This document shows, one piece after another, positions 35,630 to 48,426 of a DNA stretch of 64,000 bases. Origin of the DNA: Polytrichum commune (lineage: Eukaryota > Streptophyta > Polytrichopsida > Polytrichales > Polytrichaceae); the NCBI GenBank assembly GCA_950295325.1, contig OX485806.1:17172001-17236000 (forward strand), read 5' to 3'. The stretch's first letter is position 1; every line of letters begins with the position of its first letter. A model generated the notes under the pieces. It ran no database searches, had not been told where the DNA came from, and saw only the letters and a program-made list of their open reading frames with translations. Made by a program: the position numbers and the translations under genes.

Positions 35630-35986
35630 GGGTGAAAATCCATGTAGGCCATTTGCCCACTGAATTTTATTGGGAACAAGGACAAACCCACCCAAATGTG
35701 GATGGAATGTGGTGGGGTAGGATTCATATGTGCCAACTACACTAAATATGATATTTTGTGTCACAAATTCTAATTGTCTTGCTCAAAAGTAATTGTAAAC
35801 CATGTTGTAGTGTCACCAACACTAAATGTTAACCCCAACATAATGTTTCATTCCACGGCCCTCCACATTCCAGTATGCCACCATAATGTGGTTGGTTGGT
35901 GGCTTGTGCTTTCTCTACATGCAAACACTTCCAACTCATTAATATCTAGAATCTAGTGGGTGAGTAGGCTACATGGAAACTCACCC
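35630..35986. mobile_element. Tourist-like MITE, copy 3, with a nested insertion
   Basis: Starts GGGTGAAAATCCATGTAGGCC and ends GCCTACATGGAAACTCACCC-like, flanked by TAA (35627-35629) and TAT. The interior is inverted relative to copies 1 and 2. A foreign segment at about 35737-35850, with CACTAAATATGATATT at one side and GTGTCACCAACACTAAATG at the other, interrupts it. Confidence 0.7.
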
Positions 35987-35988
35987 TA

Positions 35989-36255
35989 TGTGCTCAAAAC
36001 TTGTTAACCATTGTAGATTCGACAATCAACATAAATGGGGGAAACCTGTATGATCATATAATAAGAAAGAGAATCTTCACTTTGACAGTGAGTAAGATGC
36101 TCATATGAGTTTCGAAAACATGAAGAAAATGGTTACGTAAATGATTTGGACTTACCAATCCTCTTTGCACTAATTGCATGTTTCTCATACAAGAAGCGGA
36201 TGCAAAAAGAAACATGTTAGTTTAAGGCCCGATTATCTCAAATGTACATCGTTGA
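35989..36255 (+). repeat. Dispersed repeat, copy of PMT intron 3 segment
   Basis: Same ordered landmarks as 24341-24645 (ATGTGCTCAAAA, TTCACTTTGACAGTGAGTAAG, CACTAATTGCATG, TTTAAGGCCCG). Its presence 8 kb from the PMT gene shows the intronic sequence is a mobile or dispersed repeat, not gene-specific. Confidence 0.65.
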
Positions 36256-37404
36256 TCACATAGAGCGCGACTTCTTCTCTAGACTAAATTCTCAATCATA
36301 AAACTTCTTCTATATAATGTCACTAGAAGCATTTGAGTCCTAAAGCACTGACATGCATCATTGAAAACTTATCTTATGTCACCGAAAGACATGTGAATCT
36401 ACCATTGTGATAGATTTGCATTGTTCTTTCACCGAAACAAAAGCCAATTGCCTAGCGCTCATATGCTGCTCGTGTCTGCAAACCATCTATGTGTGCTAAT
36501 ATGTTGGTTAAGCAACGTCATCATCAGTAAAAAAAAACCATTATCACGCCATGCAGCTCCAGATAGAAAGTCACACTCGCTACATACATACATACATACA
36601 TACATATCCATTCTCCATCTTTCTCATCAGAGATTGTGCTGATAAAAGATAGGGTCTTTTCACGTGACTTGTCCATTATGAGGACTGACATTCGAGTGTC
36701 CGAGAATTCCCTCGCTATATAGTTAACTCTAAAAACAAGAAGAAGCTGATTGACTTGATTGAATTTGTATAGCAGAGTGGATCGAAGTAGTCCTCCTCCA
36801 AGGCCACACATACAGGCCTGTCTGTAATTAAGAGTCCCACTTTCTTGTACCAAATGATTCTATATATATATATTCGAGTGTTGTGATGGCCACTGGCACT
36901 GCCACACATCACCATTTCCCCACCTCCAGATCCTACCACCTACTCATTGTGTATACCATTTCCTCTTCCTACGGATTTCATTTCCCCTCCCCTCCCCTTC
37001 CCTTCCCTACCTGTCGACGACGACGACGACTTCTTCTTATTCTTCTTATTCTTCTTATTATTATTATTATTATTATGTGCACCAGAAACATGTCGACTAT
37101 GCTCCTCCATTCAAGAGACATCATTGGACTGGCCGCTGTCTCCCACTGGGAAGCCCCTGCTGGGTTGCTCAACCAAAGGCTTCAGTGTCTAATGCGCTCA
37201 AGCCTTTTTCATCATGCCACGGCTTGATTCCCATCGGACTTGGTGAGAGGGAAATCATGGCATACCAGTGTACCTCTCAATCATCCAAAATAAGAGAAGA
37301 GCCCCTGAAGAAGTAGTAGTAGTAGTAGTAGTGTGCAGTTCAGAGGTTGATTTTGACCACCGGAAAATCTAGCTAGTCAGTTGTTGAGATGAATTGATGG
37401 TATA
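36256..37404. other. Microsatellite-rich anonymous sequence
   Basis: Contains (TACA)n at 36581-36606, CTATATATATATATT near 36861, (GAC)n, (TTCTTA)n and (TTA)n at 37015-37075, and (AGT)n at 37312-37333. Frames of up to 114 codons here owe their length to these low-complexity tracts and match nothing I know. The GC-richer part around 37080-37300 could belong to an unrecognised transcript, but no splice or protein evidence supports it. Confidence 0.45.
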
Positions 37405-37999
37405 CTTATAAGGGCCACTTCACACATGAGCCAAGAGTTGTGACCTTGTAATGGTGAGGACCCTTGACTCTCATCCAAAGGCCGTGCCATGCGTGTTGGG
37501 AAAGTCGTTTTATGTAGTCACGGGCCATCAAGCGAAGTGTGAAGTGAGTGAGAATGGGCCATGTTGCGGGACCATTGCGTATTTTGTTGGCCGAGAAAGA
37601 GGGGAGGATTTGGTTTGTGTTTCAAACTCTATATCGATTTAAGAGAATTACTTGGCGGTGTTTGTCTGTCTTGGAATATGTTTTGGAATCTGTCTCGAAA
37701 TTTTTCTTGCTGGAAAAAATATATATTAAAAAAGTCATGGTCTCCTGGAATTTGCGTTAGGCCCACCTCTTGGAGGTGGGCTTGACGAAAATTCGGGGAG
37801 ATCATGAAACCTTATCCATAGTTTGCCATGTAGGACTCCATGTAGACTTTTTCATCCATGAAGTCTTCTTTGGGCCTTTAGGCCTTCATCTTCGTGTGTG
37901 AAGTGAGCTTGGACGGTCTCCACCCTTTCTACCAATGAGAGCTCTTAGATTGCAATGGTCACGGGCCTTCGGTCTTGTGTGTGAAGTGGCCCTTATAAG
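37405..37999. mobile_element. TIR element (~595 bp)
   Basis: Ends CTTATAAGGGCCACTTCACA and TGTGAAGTGGCCCTTATAAG are perfect inverted repeats of at least 20 bp, with weaker pairing (GTGACC..GGTCAC) inward to about 45 bp. No coding capacity. A diverged relative lies at 60284-60800, sharing ATGAGCCAAGAG, CCATGTAGACTTT and GGTCACGGGC. No target duplication was confidently seen. Confidence 0.78.
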
Positions 38000-39419
38000 G
38001 GCCAAGTTTTTATGTTGGGAGGATGATGAGAAGCATGTTCCACATACAACAATTATTTTTGGGTGTCAGAGTTGAGGTGATTTGCAGGTATAGGTTATTG
38101 TAGAGGGGACTCCATCTCCCTTTCTCCTTAGTTTCTTGAGGTTCCTCTACCAACCCTATAGAACGGATAGATTGATGACCTATAATTAATTACCCATCAT
38201 CACTTGTAATTGGTAACCTTGTCATAGCTAGATCACTACGTTTGGTAAAAGACATGTGTCGCCCCACCATTGATTGTAGTAGGCACCTAGTAACTACTGT
38301 GGCTTGACAGGTTGTGCTCATGTTACAACTCGGTGACAAAAACTCCTCACATCCTTTGCCTAGTTCATAGTGGGCGATCATAAATGATGGAATTTGTACA
38401 GGGTTTTGAGGTGGAAGTTTGTTATTTTTTTTTTTCAAAAAATAACTTGCCTTTGCTTAAGGTTTGAAAGGATGAATTGGTATACGTCTTCTTCTATAGA
38501 GAAATTCTCTCAAGATGGTCCCATAGAATATGGTGTACCTACTAGACGCCCTATTCAGTTGACCCATTTTCCAACAAAATTGACTTGAAGGCTAAGCTGT
38601 CGAAGTCATATTCCATTTCAATCGTAAACATAGCTCTATTCCTTCGATCCTCTCAATGGCAGGAGAAATTCACAAACTGTATACTTCCTCTTCTCGCCAT
38701 TGATGAGTAGCCAAGCAGCCAGCCAGTCCGTCCATCGTCTAAAGTCCCTGCCCTGTCAATGACAGTGTCAGACATGAATGAATTTTATGGTCGCTATGAT
38801 TCATTTGGCATCTGGAAAAATGAGAGCCTTTGCGTATACAAGGGACCATGATGTATATATAGCCTTGCTTGATGCATGATCATGTCGGTGTGTGCGTAGA
38901 AAGAACAATCACTTGAGAGTTCTGCTCAATCTGGTGGTGTGGAAAAAAGCTTCTGTGGATGCTATCTATTAGTGAAGAGGACAATCATGAAGCTTGGAAC
39001 AGATGATGCCCGTGGACATGAGACTGTCATCATTGTCTTTCATTGTTGCCCAACCTCATTATTTAACCAACCCTTCCCCCCAGAATGAGAATCACATGTT
39101 TGCCTCCATAAAAAAAAACCCCATTGACATTTTACCTCCAATTTTGATGCAAGGAGTACACTGAACATGATACTCAGTGTCACTCTGTATTTGGAGTCAT
39201 ACACAGTGTTGTATCTTCTTACTATTGATGTAATTGTTTACCAAGTAAAGCTGTCAATGTTTTATAATGTCTAAACAACCAATTTGGCATTTGTGGGTAA
39301 AATATGAGATATACAATAAATATATATAGCATTGTGTAATTTCAAATTGTAAGTGATACTAAAGACAATATTTAGTGTAGTCATCTACGACTGGCCCGAC
39401 ACATTACAAGCCTGAGTTC
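38000..39419. other. Anonymous sequence
   Basis: No supported gene. CAGTGTCACTCTGTATTTGG near 39175 and TTTAGTGTAG near 39373 resemble the CACTA-like dispersed ends elsewhere in the window. Frames are under 90 codons. Confidence 0.45.
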
Positions 39420-40985
39420 ACTTGCTCTTGTTGCACTTTCACTTCTTGGTAGTTTTGCACCCAACCTCAAAAGAGTGTTGCCTAAGCGATTCTAGTGTTG
39501 CATTGCTTGAAAGACACCCCTCCTCCACCCCCCCTCCACCCCCCCTCCTGCCAAAAAAAGAAAAAAAGAAAAGAAAAAGCATGGAGATTGTCGGGTTCTG
39601 TTGGCTGCATATATGCAACCATAGGGGATTGTAGGCCAAAGTCCACTTGTTTTTACTTCACTTTCACATCTTGGGAGGTCTATGTCAGTGTTGGTCTTGG
39701 TATCGCCCTAGCATCGATACGGTTTAGAATGGTATTGACCCGAATAATAACTCAGATTTACAAAGATGTTCTCGCCTTTACATACCTACCAAATATCAAT
39801 ATTTGACCGGTCTTAAAATTTTGATACCCATGTGCAGACTACCATTATTGATGTTGAACATTGAAATCCCTGCATTCACCTATATACCAGACCAACGCTG
39901 GTGTGTATCCAAATGAGGTCTGCTGAGGTTTTCTGGGATTGTTGGGCACTGTTGGTAGATGTATGTATTGTATGTATGCAACCATAGAAAATGTTGCAAG
40001 ACAAACCCAGTCCTCGATTGAAACTCTCCTATAAGTTAGCTCTGACACATCGCGGGCCAAAGCAGCTTGATTTTACTGCACTTTCAAGGCTTCTTGGCAG
40101 TTCTGCCATACCCACCTTCAATGGGCGTTGCCTGAGCTTGTCTGGCGCTGCAACACTTGAAAGACAAAAAAGTAAACATGGAGGTTTCTGAGCGCTGTTG
40201 TGGTGTGTATGTATGTATGTATGCATCTGCAACCATGGGGGGTTGCTGGCCAAATCCCTTGTTTTGACCAAACTTTGAATTATTTGGCAAGTTTGTGCCC
40301 ATCTTCAAATGGACGTTCGCAGCCTGAGCTTCTCTGGCGCTGCACCAGCTGGAAAAACAAAAAGTAAACAGGGTCATTGTTGGGCACTATCCGGTGCATA
40401 TACGCAACCATGAGGGTTTGCAGCCCCAATCCACTTGTTTTTACTGCAGGTTCACTTCTTGGCAGGTTGATTCCCACCTGCAAATGGGCATGGCCTGCAC
40501 TAATTCTCTGGCGCTGCACCAGGTGAAAGACAAAAACTAAACCTGGAGATTGCTGGACACTAAGTAATTGGGTGTACGTATACCAGGAGGGATTGCAGCC
40601 TAAATCCGCTTGTTTTCACTGCAGGTTCACTTCTAGCCAGGTCTACACCCATCTTCAAACATGCATTGCCTTCTCCAAACATTTTCTGAGATTTCTGGGC
40701 ACTGTTGGGTATACAAATCCTACCACGGAGGACTACGGCCCAAATCCACTTGCTTTGACTGAACTTTGACTTCTTGGCAGGTTTATGCCCACCTTCAGAT
40801 GGGCATGGCCTGCACTAATTCTCTGGAGCTGCACCAGTTGAGACATGTTTGCTGGACACTGTTTGGGTGTGTACATGTAACCATGAGGGATTGCAGCCCA
40901 AATCCACTTGTAAAGTTACTCCACTTCGACCATCTTGGTAGGTTTATACCCACCTTCAAAATTGGGCGTTGCCTGAGCCTTTTCT

Positions 40986-41019
<34 letters not shown>

Positions 41020-41430
41020 TCCCTCTGAGATTGCTGCGCACTGTTGGGTGTATACCAATCTGCAACGATGAGGGATTGAAGCCCAAATCCACAGCTTGTT
41101 AAGTTACTGCACTTTCACTTCTTGCGAGGTCTACATCCACCTTCAAATGGGTATTACCTGGGAGCCTTTTTCTGAGCCTTTTTCTGAGGTTGTTGGGCAC
41201 TGACTGGTGGGTGTATATACGCAATCATGGAGGATTGCAGCCCAAATCCACTTGCTTTTACCAAACTTTCACTTCTTCCCAGGTTTGTGCCCGTCTTCAA
41301 ATGGGCATGGCCTGGGAGCCTTTTCTCAGCCCTTTTCTGAGATTGCTGGGCACTACTGTTGGACGCACTGTGTGAGTGAGTAAGTAAGTATATATGCAAG
41401 GATGAGGAGACTGAGCCCAGACTGAGGAGC
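39420..41430 (+). repeat. Degenerate satellite-like tandem array, ~10 units of 140-190 bp
   Basis: The landmark CAGCCCAAATCCACTTG (variably mutated) recurs at about 39638, 40056, 40247, 40426, 40600, 40738, 40898, 41081, 41242 and 41415. Each is followed by a TTTTACTGCACTTTCACTTC phrase, then AGGTTTATGCCCACCTTCAA, GGGCATGGCCTG, CTCTGGCGCTGCACCAG and TTGCTGGGCACTGTTGGGTG. Indels make unit length vary. Short ATGTATGTAT tracts and a T30 run (40989-41018) are embedded. Open frames on both strands are by-products of the array. Confidence 0.88.
40989..41018 (+). repeat. Poly(T), 30 nt
   Basis: An uninterrupted run of about 30 T inside one unit of the tandem array. It could mark the tail of an unrecognised retroposed insertion in minus orientation or be slippage. 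Confidence 0.9.
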
Positions 41431-42337
41431 ACTGACGCATGAATTTTACCTGGTGTCAGGACTCAGGGGCTCAATCGACTACTACCAGCTACTGTGGCAT
41501 GCAATGTAGGTTCTTTAGATTTTTATATAGGGCGGTCACATGGAGGAATCATTTGCCTGCTGCTGCCTGAGCTCTTTCTATGATCTTACATACAACACGT
41601 ATATGATTCCTGCCGGACAATATATCACTGCCTATCAATAAGCTTCCCCTGAGCCCCTCCACCTTTATAGTGTCAGCCTCTGCTGGCCTGTAGCAGTACA
41701 ACACCATATATGACATCTGATTCCTCCGGTCCCCCAGCCCCAGAACCACAGTGCTCAGAAACGGCCTATGTAGCTGCTTATATCATTATTATTATTATAT
41801 ACCACAACCTTAACTTCCCTTCCCTCCGAATAAGGCCCGGCCTTTCAAGTGCAGAACAACAAGCTGTCTAGTTGCTCAGCCACAAAGGTACCTGACCTTA
41901 TCCAGAATTCCATCTGGGGGCTGGACCTTCATGTGGAGCTCATCAGATGAGATGTGATTCGCACGGTCCAAATTGCTCCATAACCCTGCTCCTCAGGGCA
42001 TGACAATTTTCTCATCATTGTCTCCATTCTTCTGTATATGCTGAGCCTTTTGTACAGGCTCTGCTTATTCATAACCCATAAGTATATCATGAATGCTGCG
42101 CCATGTCCTTGTGAAAAATGCCACCATTTCAGTAGTATGCTGAATTGAGATATCAAACCCTTGCCAAAATCATGATGCCTGATGATGATGATGATGTTGT
42201 TCGTATTGAACTACAGAATGTTTGACACTGGGGAAACACATGAGAATCTAGTTGAGGACATGAGAGACAGGCTCCTGGTGTGAAGCATCCAGTGTGAAGC
42301 ATAGATAAATATTCGAAAACGATGTCTTTTCTTTTTT
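41431..42337. other. Anonymous sequence
   Basis: No gene recognised. A (GAT)n microsatellite lies near 42179-42195 and an (ATT)n tract near 41786-41800. Confidence 0.45.
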
Positions 42338-42805
42338 GTATATACCTGAGGTAGCCAGTCCAAATGATGTGTAGGCCGAAATATTTGCTTATCCACCCAC
42401 AGACAGAGTTCCAAAAAGTTATATGAGGAATGCATTGTGTGATTGATTATGAATATTACAAACAAGGTCGATGTGTTCAATAATTTAATGAATGGTCTCG
42501 CTGCCACATTTATTCACATCACTAGGTTTAATTGCAGCCAAGACCAAGCCTGTAGGAGCCGAAACTTCCAGACAACAGTGAGGTCGACGGATTATTTTGC
42601 TTTTTGTACCTTAGGTAGCAGTCTGATATATAGCCTGGTTTATTTCCTTATCTGTCCACAGAAAGAGTTCCAAAAGTTTACATGGTTCACTATGAATATT
42701 TACAGATAACGCCGATGTGTTCTACAATTTACTGGACAATCTCGCTCGTGAATCTACTCACATGGCTACGTTTAATTGCAGCCAAGCTCAAACTCATGTG
42801 TATGC
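42338..42805 (+). repeat. Direct duplication, two ~200-bp units, period ~266 bp
   Basis: TGTATATACCTGAGGTAGCC..TCCACCCACAGACAGAGTTCC..GTCGATGTGTTCAATAATTT..GTTTAATTGCAGCCAAG in the first unit recurs as a diverged series starting near 42604 (CCTTAGGTAGCAG, GTCCACAGAAAGAGTTCC, GCCGATGTGTTCTACAATTT, GTTTAATTGCAGCCAAG). Non-coding. Confidence 0.75.
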
Positions 42806-43544
42806 GGGTGTCTGTTCGGTTCCTTTTCTCAATCGGACACCTATATTCGATTGGTGTGTGGTTCGGTGAGGATCAATGAACAAACACCATTAAGACACAT
42901 GCTGTAACGAGATTGGACTACATTTTCAAATGCCCCACACTCAGCAGTGAGCACAACTGGGAGGACCTATGTATCTAATCAAGGAATCAGCAATCATGCA
43001 CTTCCGATAAGGAGAACTAAATCAGGGGAGGTCCAATTTTCAATCCACTTTTTGCTGGTGCTTCATTGTAGACTTGCTAATGCAACACAAGTCTCATTGC
43101 ATAACATCTAGTCAGTAGAAGTTGGAGAATGTGAAAAACACAGTCAAAGCGGAAAGTTTCAAACAGCAGGCAATCATCGACAATGTAGCTAGGTACATGG
43201 AATGTTTGTGTGCATGTAGAATTGAACAGAACATGCATCATGTGCACGGGACAGTGAGATATAATTCGATTGTTGACCTTGCGACTTTCCCCCGACAGGA
43301 CTGGATTTGGCCACAGGAGCATAAGTTATACAACAGCAGCGGCCAGCCAAGGGTTCAGAAGAAGTGTGTCGGCACTGATTCAAAGCCCGTGATGCTTGTC
43401 AGGCATCTATCTTGATTACTGGTTGTAGCGGCCACATGCTTCCTCACATCCTGCCAAATCTTCCCTATGACATTGCCAGGCCATATTGTCTCAAATTTGT
43501 TTCACAGGCTCATATTGTCTCAAATACGTTTGGATCAGTTTTTG
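42806..43544. other. Anonymous sequence
   Basis: A 97-codon frame at 43122-43415 (plus) is the longest. It has no recognisable domain and no splice context, so I do not call it a gene. Confidence 0.4.
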
Positions 43545-45055
43545 TATTGTACGAAGAGGAACGTCTTTCACTGTCCCTGCTGACATATAAACGTTATAGT
43601 TTTTGTTTTCTTGGGTCTCTTTTTTATAATTGAAAAAAAAAACAACAATTCTTGGCTGTGAACACGTACTGGTGATGATCTTGCAAGTCTAACCCCCAAG
43701 GTTTGAAAGAATCCCATTAATCAGGTCAAGCTAATTGGTGGAACTGCCACACTCAAAACATTAAATACTAATGCCCATGCGGGATGTCTTTTGGTCACCA
43801 CCTTAATTCAAATATGAATTATGAGGTATTCCATGGGGAGACTTGATTGGACTTAACACAAACACTGGATCGTGTTAACCCCTAACTTCCCAAGCAACCA
43901 CTTTCTGGTCAATGGATGGTTTTTTTCCCTACATTAACCCCACCTAACTCATTTATCCGCAATCAAAATAACTATAAACCATCAAGCCAACATGGATGTC
44001 TACGCATAGACACATGAGCCGTGCAATTTTGTAGATGATTAAAATGTGTGAAAATACGTCAAAGTTGGAAGCGGTCGTGTTTTTGTTATGTTGGGAGCTC
44101 ATGTGAGGGTGTTGACTTTAATCAATGGTTGTCACTTCGATGCAAACTTTGCTTGAACATCAATGACGTTTATTGTGGAAAACGTGAAATGTTTTTTTGA
44201 TGTTCATGTAATATGGGCTTTGTGTTCACATCCACCTCTCAATTTAACATTTGGATACTCTCAAATTGGTTAGAAATAATGAGACAATTTACATACCCCT
44301 AATGCAAGGCAATTGGCCTATTGTGATTTGCACATTTTGGCATGAGAATTTGTGGAGATGCTCAACTATTGAGTTGCTCCCCTCTAGTGAACTACAAAAG
44401 CTTTCTGCTCAATTTCTAGGTGAATTTGATGGGTCAAAGATCTTTTTGAGGAGATGGACCATGGTATTTTCTCGTGCATCGCTCTGTCATCCCAAAGATT
44501 GTGCCCATTTTCCCCCCTTGTGATAGCTCATCTCCCATGTTTCAAAATTCTATGGACAAATCCCATTTTAACCTCAAAACTTGTCCATGAAAATTCCACA
44601 ACCAGTATTGAGTGAAATGCACTCATAACAACATTTTATAGGCTTGGGAAGTTGAGGCTTAATTTGGATTTGTAAGAAGAACGTATTCCACTGTCCCTGA
44701 CATACATTGCAGTTTTTATTTGTTTTTTTGTTTTTTTTTAATCAACAATTATGGCTGTGATGAAATCCCATTAATCTGGTCACACTAATTAGTGAACACG
44801 CCACACTCAGTTAATAAATTTGAATGCCTTGTGGGATGTCGTCAACTCTTGGTCTACCTCAACAACATTATGAATAATAAGGCATGATTTGGACTAAACA
44901 CAAAGAGTGAATTGTGTTCATTTGGATTTTGTATGAAAAGCCTCTCCCATTGTCCCTGACATATGTTGTAGTTTCTCTTCTTCTGTTCAATAGTCTTGGC
45001 TATGAATCGCGTGTTGATCATCTTGCAATTCTAACTAAAGGTTTGAGTTAAGATT
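43545..45055 (+). repeat. Three diverged copies of a ~250-bp repeat
   Basis: The motif (TTT)GTATGAAGAGGAACGT..CACTGTCCCTGACATA followed by a T-rich tract, CTTGGCTGTGAA and AATCCCATTAATC.GGTCA occurs at about 43545, 44665 and 44926. The third copy is partial. Copies 1 and 2 are separated by unrelated DNA (43900-44660). The intervening segment has a 90-codon frame (44251-44523) without known motifs. Confidence 0.6.
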
Positions 45056-45174
45056 AGTGCCTACTTGGCCAAGGCCCTCCTCAAAGGTCTCGACCAAACT
45101 CGGGGCCAAGGACATCCTTTGTAGATGTGATAGGATGAGAATCACTTGGAATTAGAAACGCCGATGTATGTAGA

Positions 45175-45387
45175 TACACTATTTTGTCTAATGAGTGTGG
45201 GTTACCACTTGGAGTTACGCATTGCTATAATATGTTACTGAGAGTATCATATTTCACTCAAATAACACATGTAGTTAGTATCCACATCGTAGAATTTTTT
45301 GTTGGTAATAAATGATACTCTCGGTAAAATATTACAACAATGCATAACTTGAAATGGTAACCCACACTAATTAGACAAAACAATGTA
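45175..45387. mobile_element. MITE with ~68-bp inverted arms (213 bp including TA)
   Basis: The left arm TACACTATTTTGTCTAATGA.. is mirrored by the right arm ..TTAGACAAAACAATGTA. Pairing extends through GTGTGGGTTACCA and GAGAGTATCAT, leaving a short loop. Flanking TA on both sides (45175-45176 and 45386-45387) fits a TA target duplication, i.e. Tc1/mariner-type (Stowaway-like). It is related to 59516-59740. Confidence 0.8.
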
Positions 45388-47993
45388 ATTAGACAAAACA
45401 TCCTCTTGTGCGCATTCATAACCATTGTACGTCCCAAGTTCCTCAAGCATGAAATAGTTGGATTAACCTAACACATAAATCAAACGCAACCCCCCCCCCC
45501 CCCCCACAAAAAAAAAACAGAAATCAGAGCACCAAGTCTATTATGAATGACCATCAAATGCGCCAACCACAAGCACATAAGTACTAAGAATATTAAAATT
45601 ACTACAATGAAACCAATGATTGTGCAAACTTAATCCTTCAGCGGCAGCCTTCCTCTCGTATGCACTCATGCATCATACTCGATCGCCACATGCTTCCACC
45701 ACAAAAATGAAACTATAGAATCATGTGATTACGTCAGTCAGTCTGTCCAACAATGAAAGTGGAACCTAGCTACAAGCAAACTCTCAAACAAAAGTATGAA
45801 AAGAGGAGTCATTAAGGTGGAGATGGCACAACTTAGAGAAGAGCGGGCAAACAAGAACAAGTAAGTTAGGGTTATGGACATAAAGCTATCATCCATCATC
45901 CATGCCAGCCTTTGTTCAATCATTCATGAGAACTGTCACCTGAAAATTAAAGTTACCCCAGTAAAGAGACATGAAACAGCAGACGACACTAAATATCATA
46001 TTTATTGAAGCGACTGCAAAATATAGTTATCGGCTTGCGAAGTGATCGATATGAGTCTTGTTTTTGTTTGATGGAATGTTTTTTTTGGAATGGGGCATCG
46101 TCTGAGCCAGTCCTCAGAGCCTATGAAGGATTACAGTGTCTGACAAATCGACGAGGTCCATTCAAGTAACTGTGGATAGGCTATTGGGTTGGGGTGGGGT
46201 AACAACAGCAGCCCAATATAAGCTGACTTTCAGCACACAGCCATTGAAGTGATTTGGGCGAACCAAGCCATGCATACACTCATTTCTTGTTGGATGCCTA
46301 AACCCTTGCCTCCAAGGAACCAGTGTACGGGTTCGTTCGTCCCAGCCCATTGCAGTGTGTCCAACACATGTAGAATTTCTTCTCCACCAACACAACGCAA
46401 CTTCCTCTCTCCTTAACTTAAGCAGGGAAACACCAATTCAATAATTAATGACACCAGTGATGGGAGAGATTTTTGGGCATAATCGGTTGATTCTAGTGTT
46501 TGCAAGTTTAACCGGTTACATGTTGACGTCCTCCAATTTTCCTTTGTTAAATTGGGGTATATTCTATAGATTCCTCTAAAATGATTGGTAGTTTTCCTAC
46601 AGTCTTGAACTTCAACCGGTTATTTCTCAAACTCAACCGGTTCATCTGTAACTAACTGCCAGTTCTCCCCGGTCATAGATTGACATTGATAAGGTGGTAC
46701 CCCTTAACCCCTAACTTCCCACGCCCAATTTCCCTCAAATTTGTCCAAAAATTGTGACCTCAATATCAACAACCGTATCTGAAGATCTAAATCTTTTTTG
46801 ACAAATCCAACTGTGTAGATATTTGCAGGTCATATGTGACTATTTACAATTTTAATTTCAAACGTTGAAGTTATGTTATGTAGGAGATGGTAATAGGAAT
46901 GTCAATAGTGGTCTTGAGGGGCAACAATTTAGAAAATAAATTGGGGTTGGTTTTTTTTTTATCAAACCTCCACTTAAATCGTCTCCAAATGACAAAATGT
47001 TACCGTCATTCAAAAGAGGGGCAATATACCTACTCAAGTCCGTTCACAAATCTTGAAACCATTATTTTGGGATTCTTTTGGGAAGATTTGCAATTTGAGA
47101 GAGCGGTGCCACAACTGTGCACCTTCCACATGGATTTACACCCCACCAACACATGTCCAACTACAAACCCCAACAATAGATATTTTAGATATGTTGTGTT
47201 TGAGTGTCATGCAGATTTATAGATCAATTAGGAAACATTTGCACATAGGGATCAACAAAAAAAAATTATGTTTGGGATATGCTACCCCTAAACCACGGAG
47301 GTGACAATTGTGAAGTTTTGGTTTGTGGACCAATTACATTGTACACTAGTTGACAACACACTCCCAAATTTGAATCAATTTAAAAATAGCTAACTTTGTT
47401 GAATCAAAAGTACCCACGTGGCAAAACATAGCAGAGTTGAACATGAACAAGAGGAGTAGTTGAAACAATCAAAAAACCGTCCAAATTAGTGTCAAAGGGG
47501 TCAGAGTGAACTGTACACGATCATATTATGGTCGCATAGGACATTAGGGGTTAAAGGCCACATGGTCTCAATATACGACCATATACACAATTCATATGGG
47601 CTTCACCAAGTTCATAAATCATATTTTACATATTTTTGTCTTTGAAATATTGTTATATACATTGTCTTATGTCAAAGAGAAAATCCAACATATACTCATA
47701 CTAGACAATGATGATAAAAATAAAACAAAATAAAAATACAACATATGTGTTTGCATCCAGAGCCACCCAAGTTGTGTATTTGAACTTAAATCTTCAATCA
47801 CATCAAAGTCTTTAACTTCTTCAAATAATGCACTTGAAAAACTACATAAGGTCACGTTTGGCATGATTAACTGAAAATGAAAGTATGTAAGTCAAATACA
47901 TTATTATTTTATTGTTTGGAGAGGCCCAGTTTGGACCTCATAGATGCTTAGAGATTAACTCATAACTCAATGCTCTATGGTGCAACACCATAT
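45388..47993. other. Anonymous sequence
   Basis: No supported gene. A C16 homopolymer lies at 45490-45505. Several CCGGTT-containing phrases (46500-46650) give weak local repetition. The longest frame, 111 codons at 46887-47222, shows no known motif. Confidence 0.45.
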
Positions 47994-48371
47994 TGTGAGC
48001 CCAATGATGTGCCCACATTTCAAGTTAACTTTTAAAACATATTAAAACCTTAGCATTAGCATTTGTTTGAGTTAGTTTAAAAGCTAGGAAGTATTCAAGT
48101 TTCAACAGCTAAGTCGAGCTAAGTTAAGTTGTGAGGTGGTGTGCGATTAAAGAGAAAAAAAACCAAAAGAAAACAAGTAAGTAGTTCATTTATGTTTAGG
48201 TGATGCTTAAACTCAAATTGTTTAGACTCAAGTGGCTTGAGGCAAGAGCATTGTTTGTTTAGGTTTAGGTTAGTGTTTGTTTTAGGATTGGGGGGGGCCT
48301 CAAAGTGTGGATTAGGCGCTTGAATTTTGGATCAGGGTAAGGGGGTCCCGGGAATGCCCGGCAGGAGGCCG

Positions 48372-48426
<55 letters not shown>

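Noticed and set aside
36883-37227. 114-codon frame with poly-Leu/Ile
   Set aside because: The hydrophobic run is translated from (TTCTTA)n and (TTA)n microsatellites. No conserved segment on either side.
39439-41432. Several 60-100-codon frames on both strands
   Set aside because: They recur with the tandem array period and change frame between units, so they are shadows of the repeat.
43122-43415. 97-codon frame in non-repeat DNA
   Set aside because: No homology I can recall, no flanking exon with matching splice sites, and length within chance for a window of this size.
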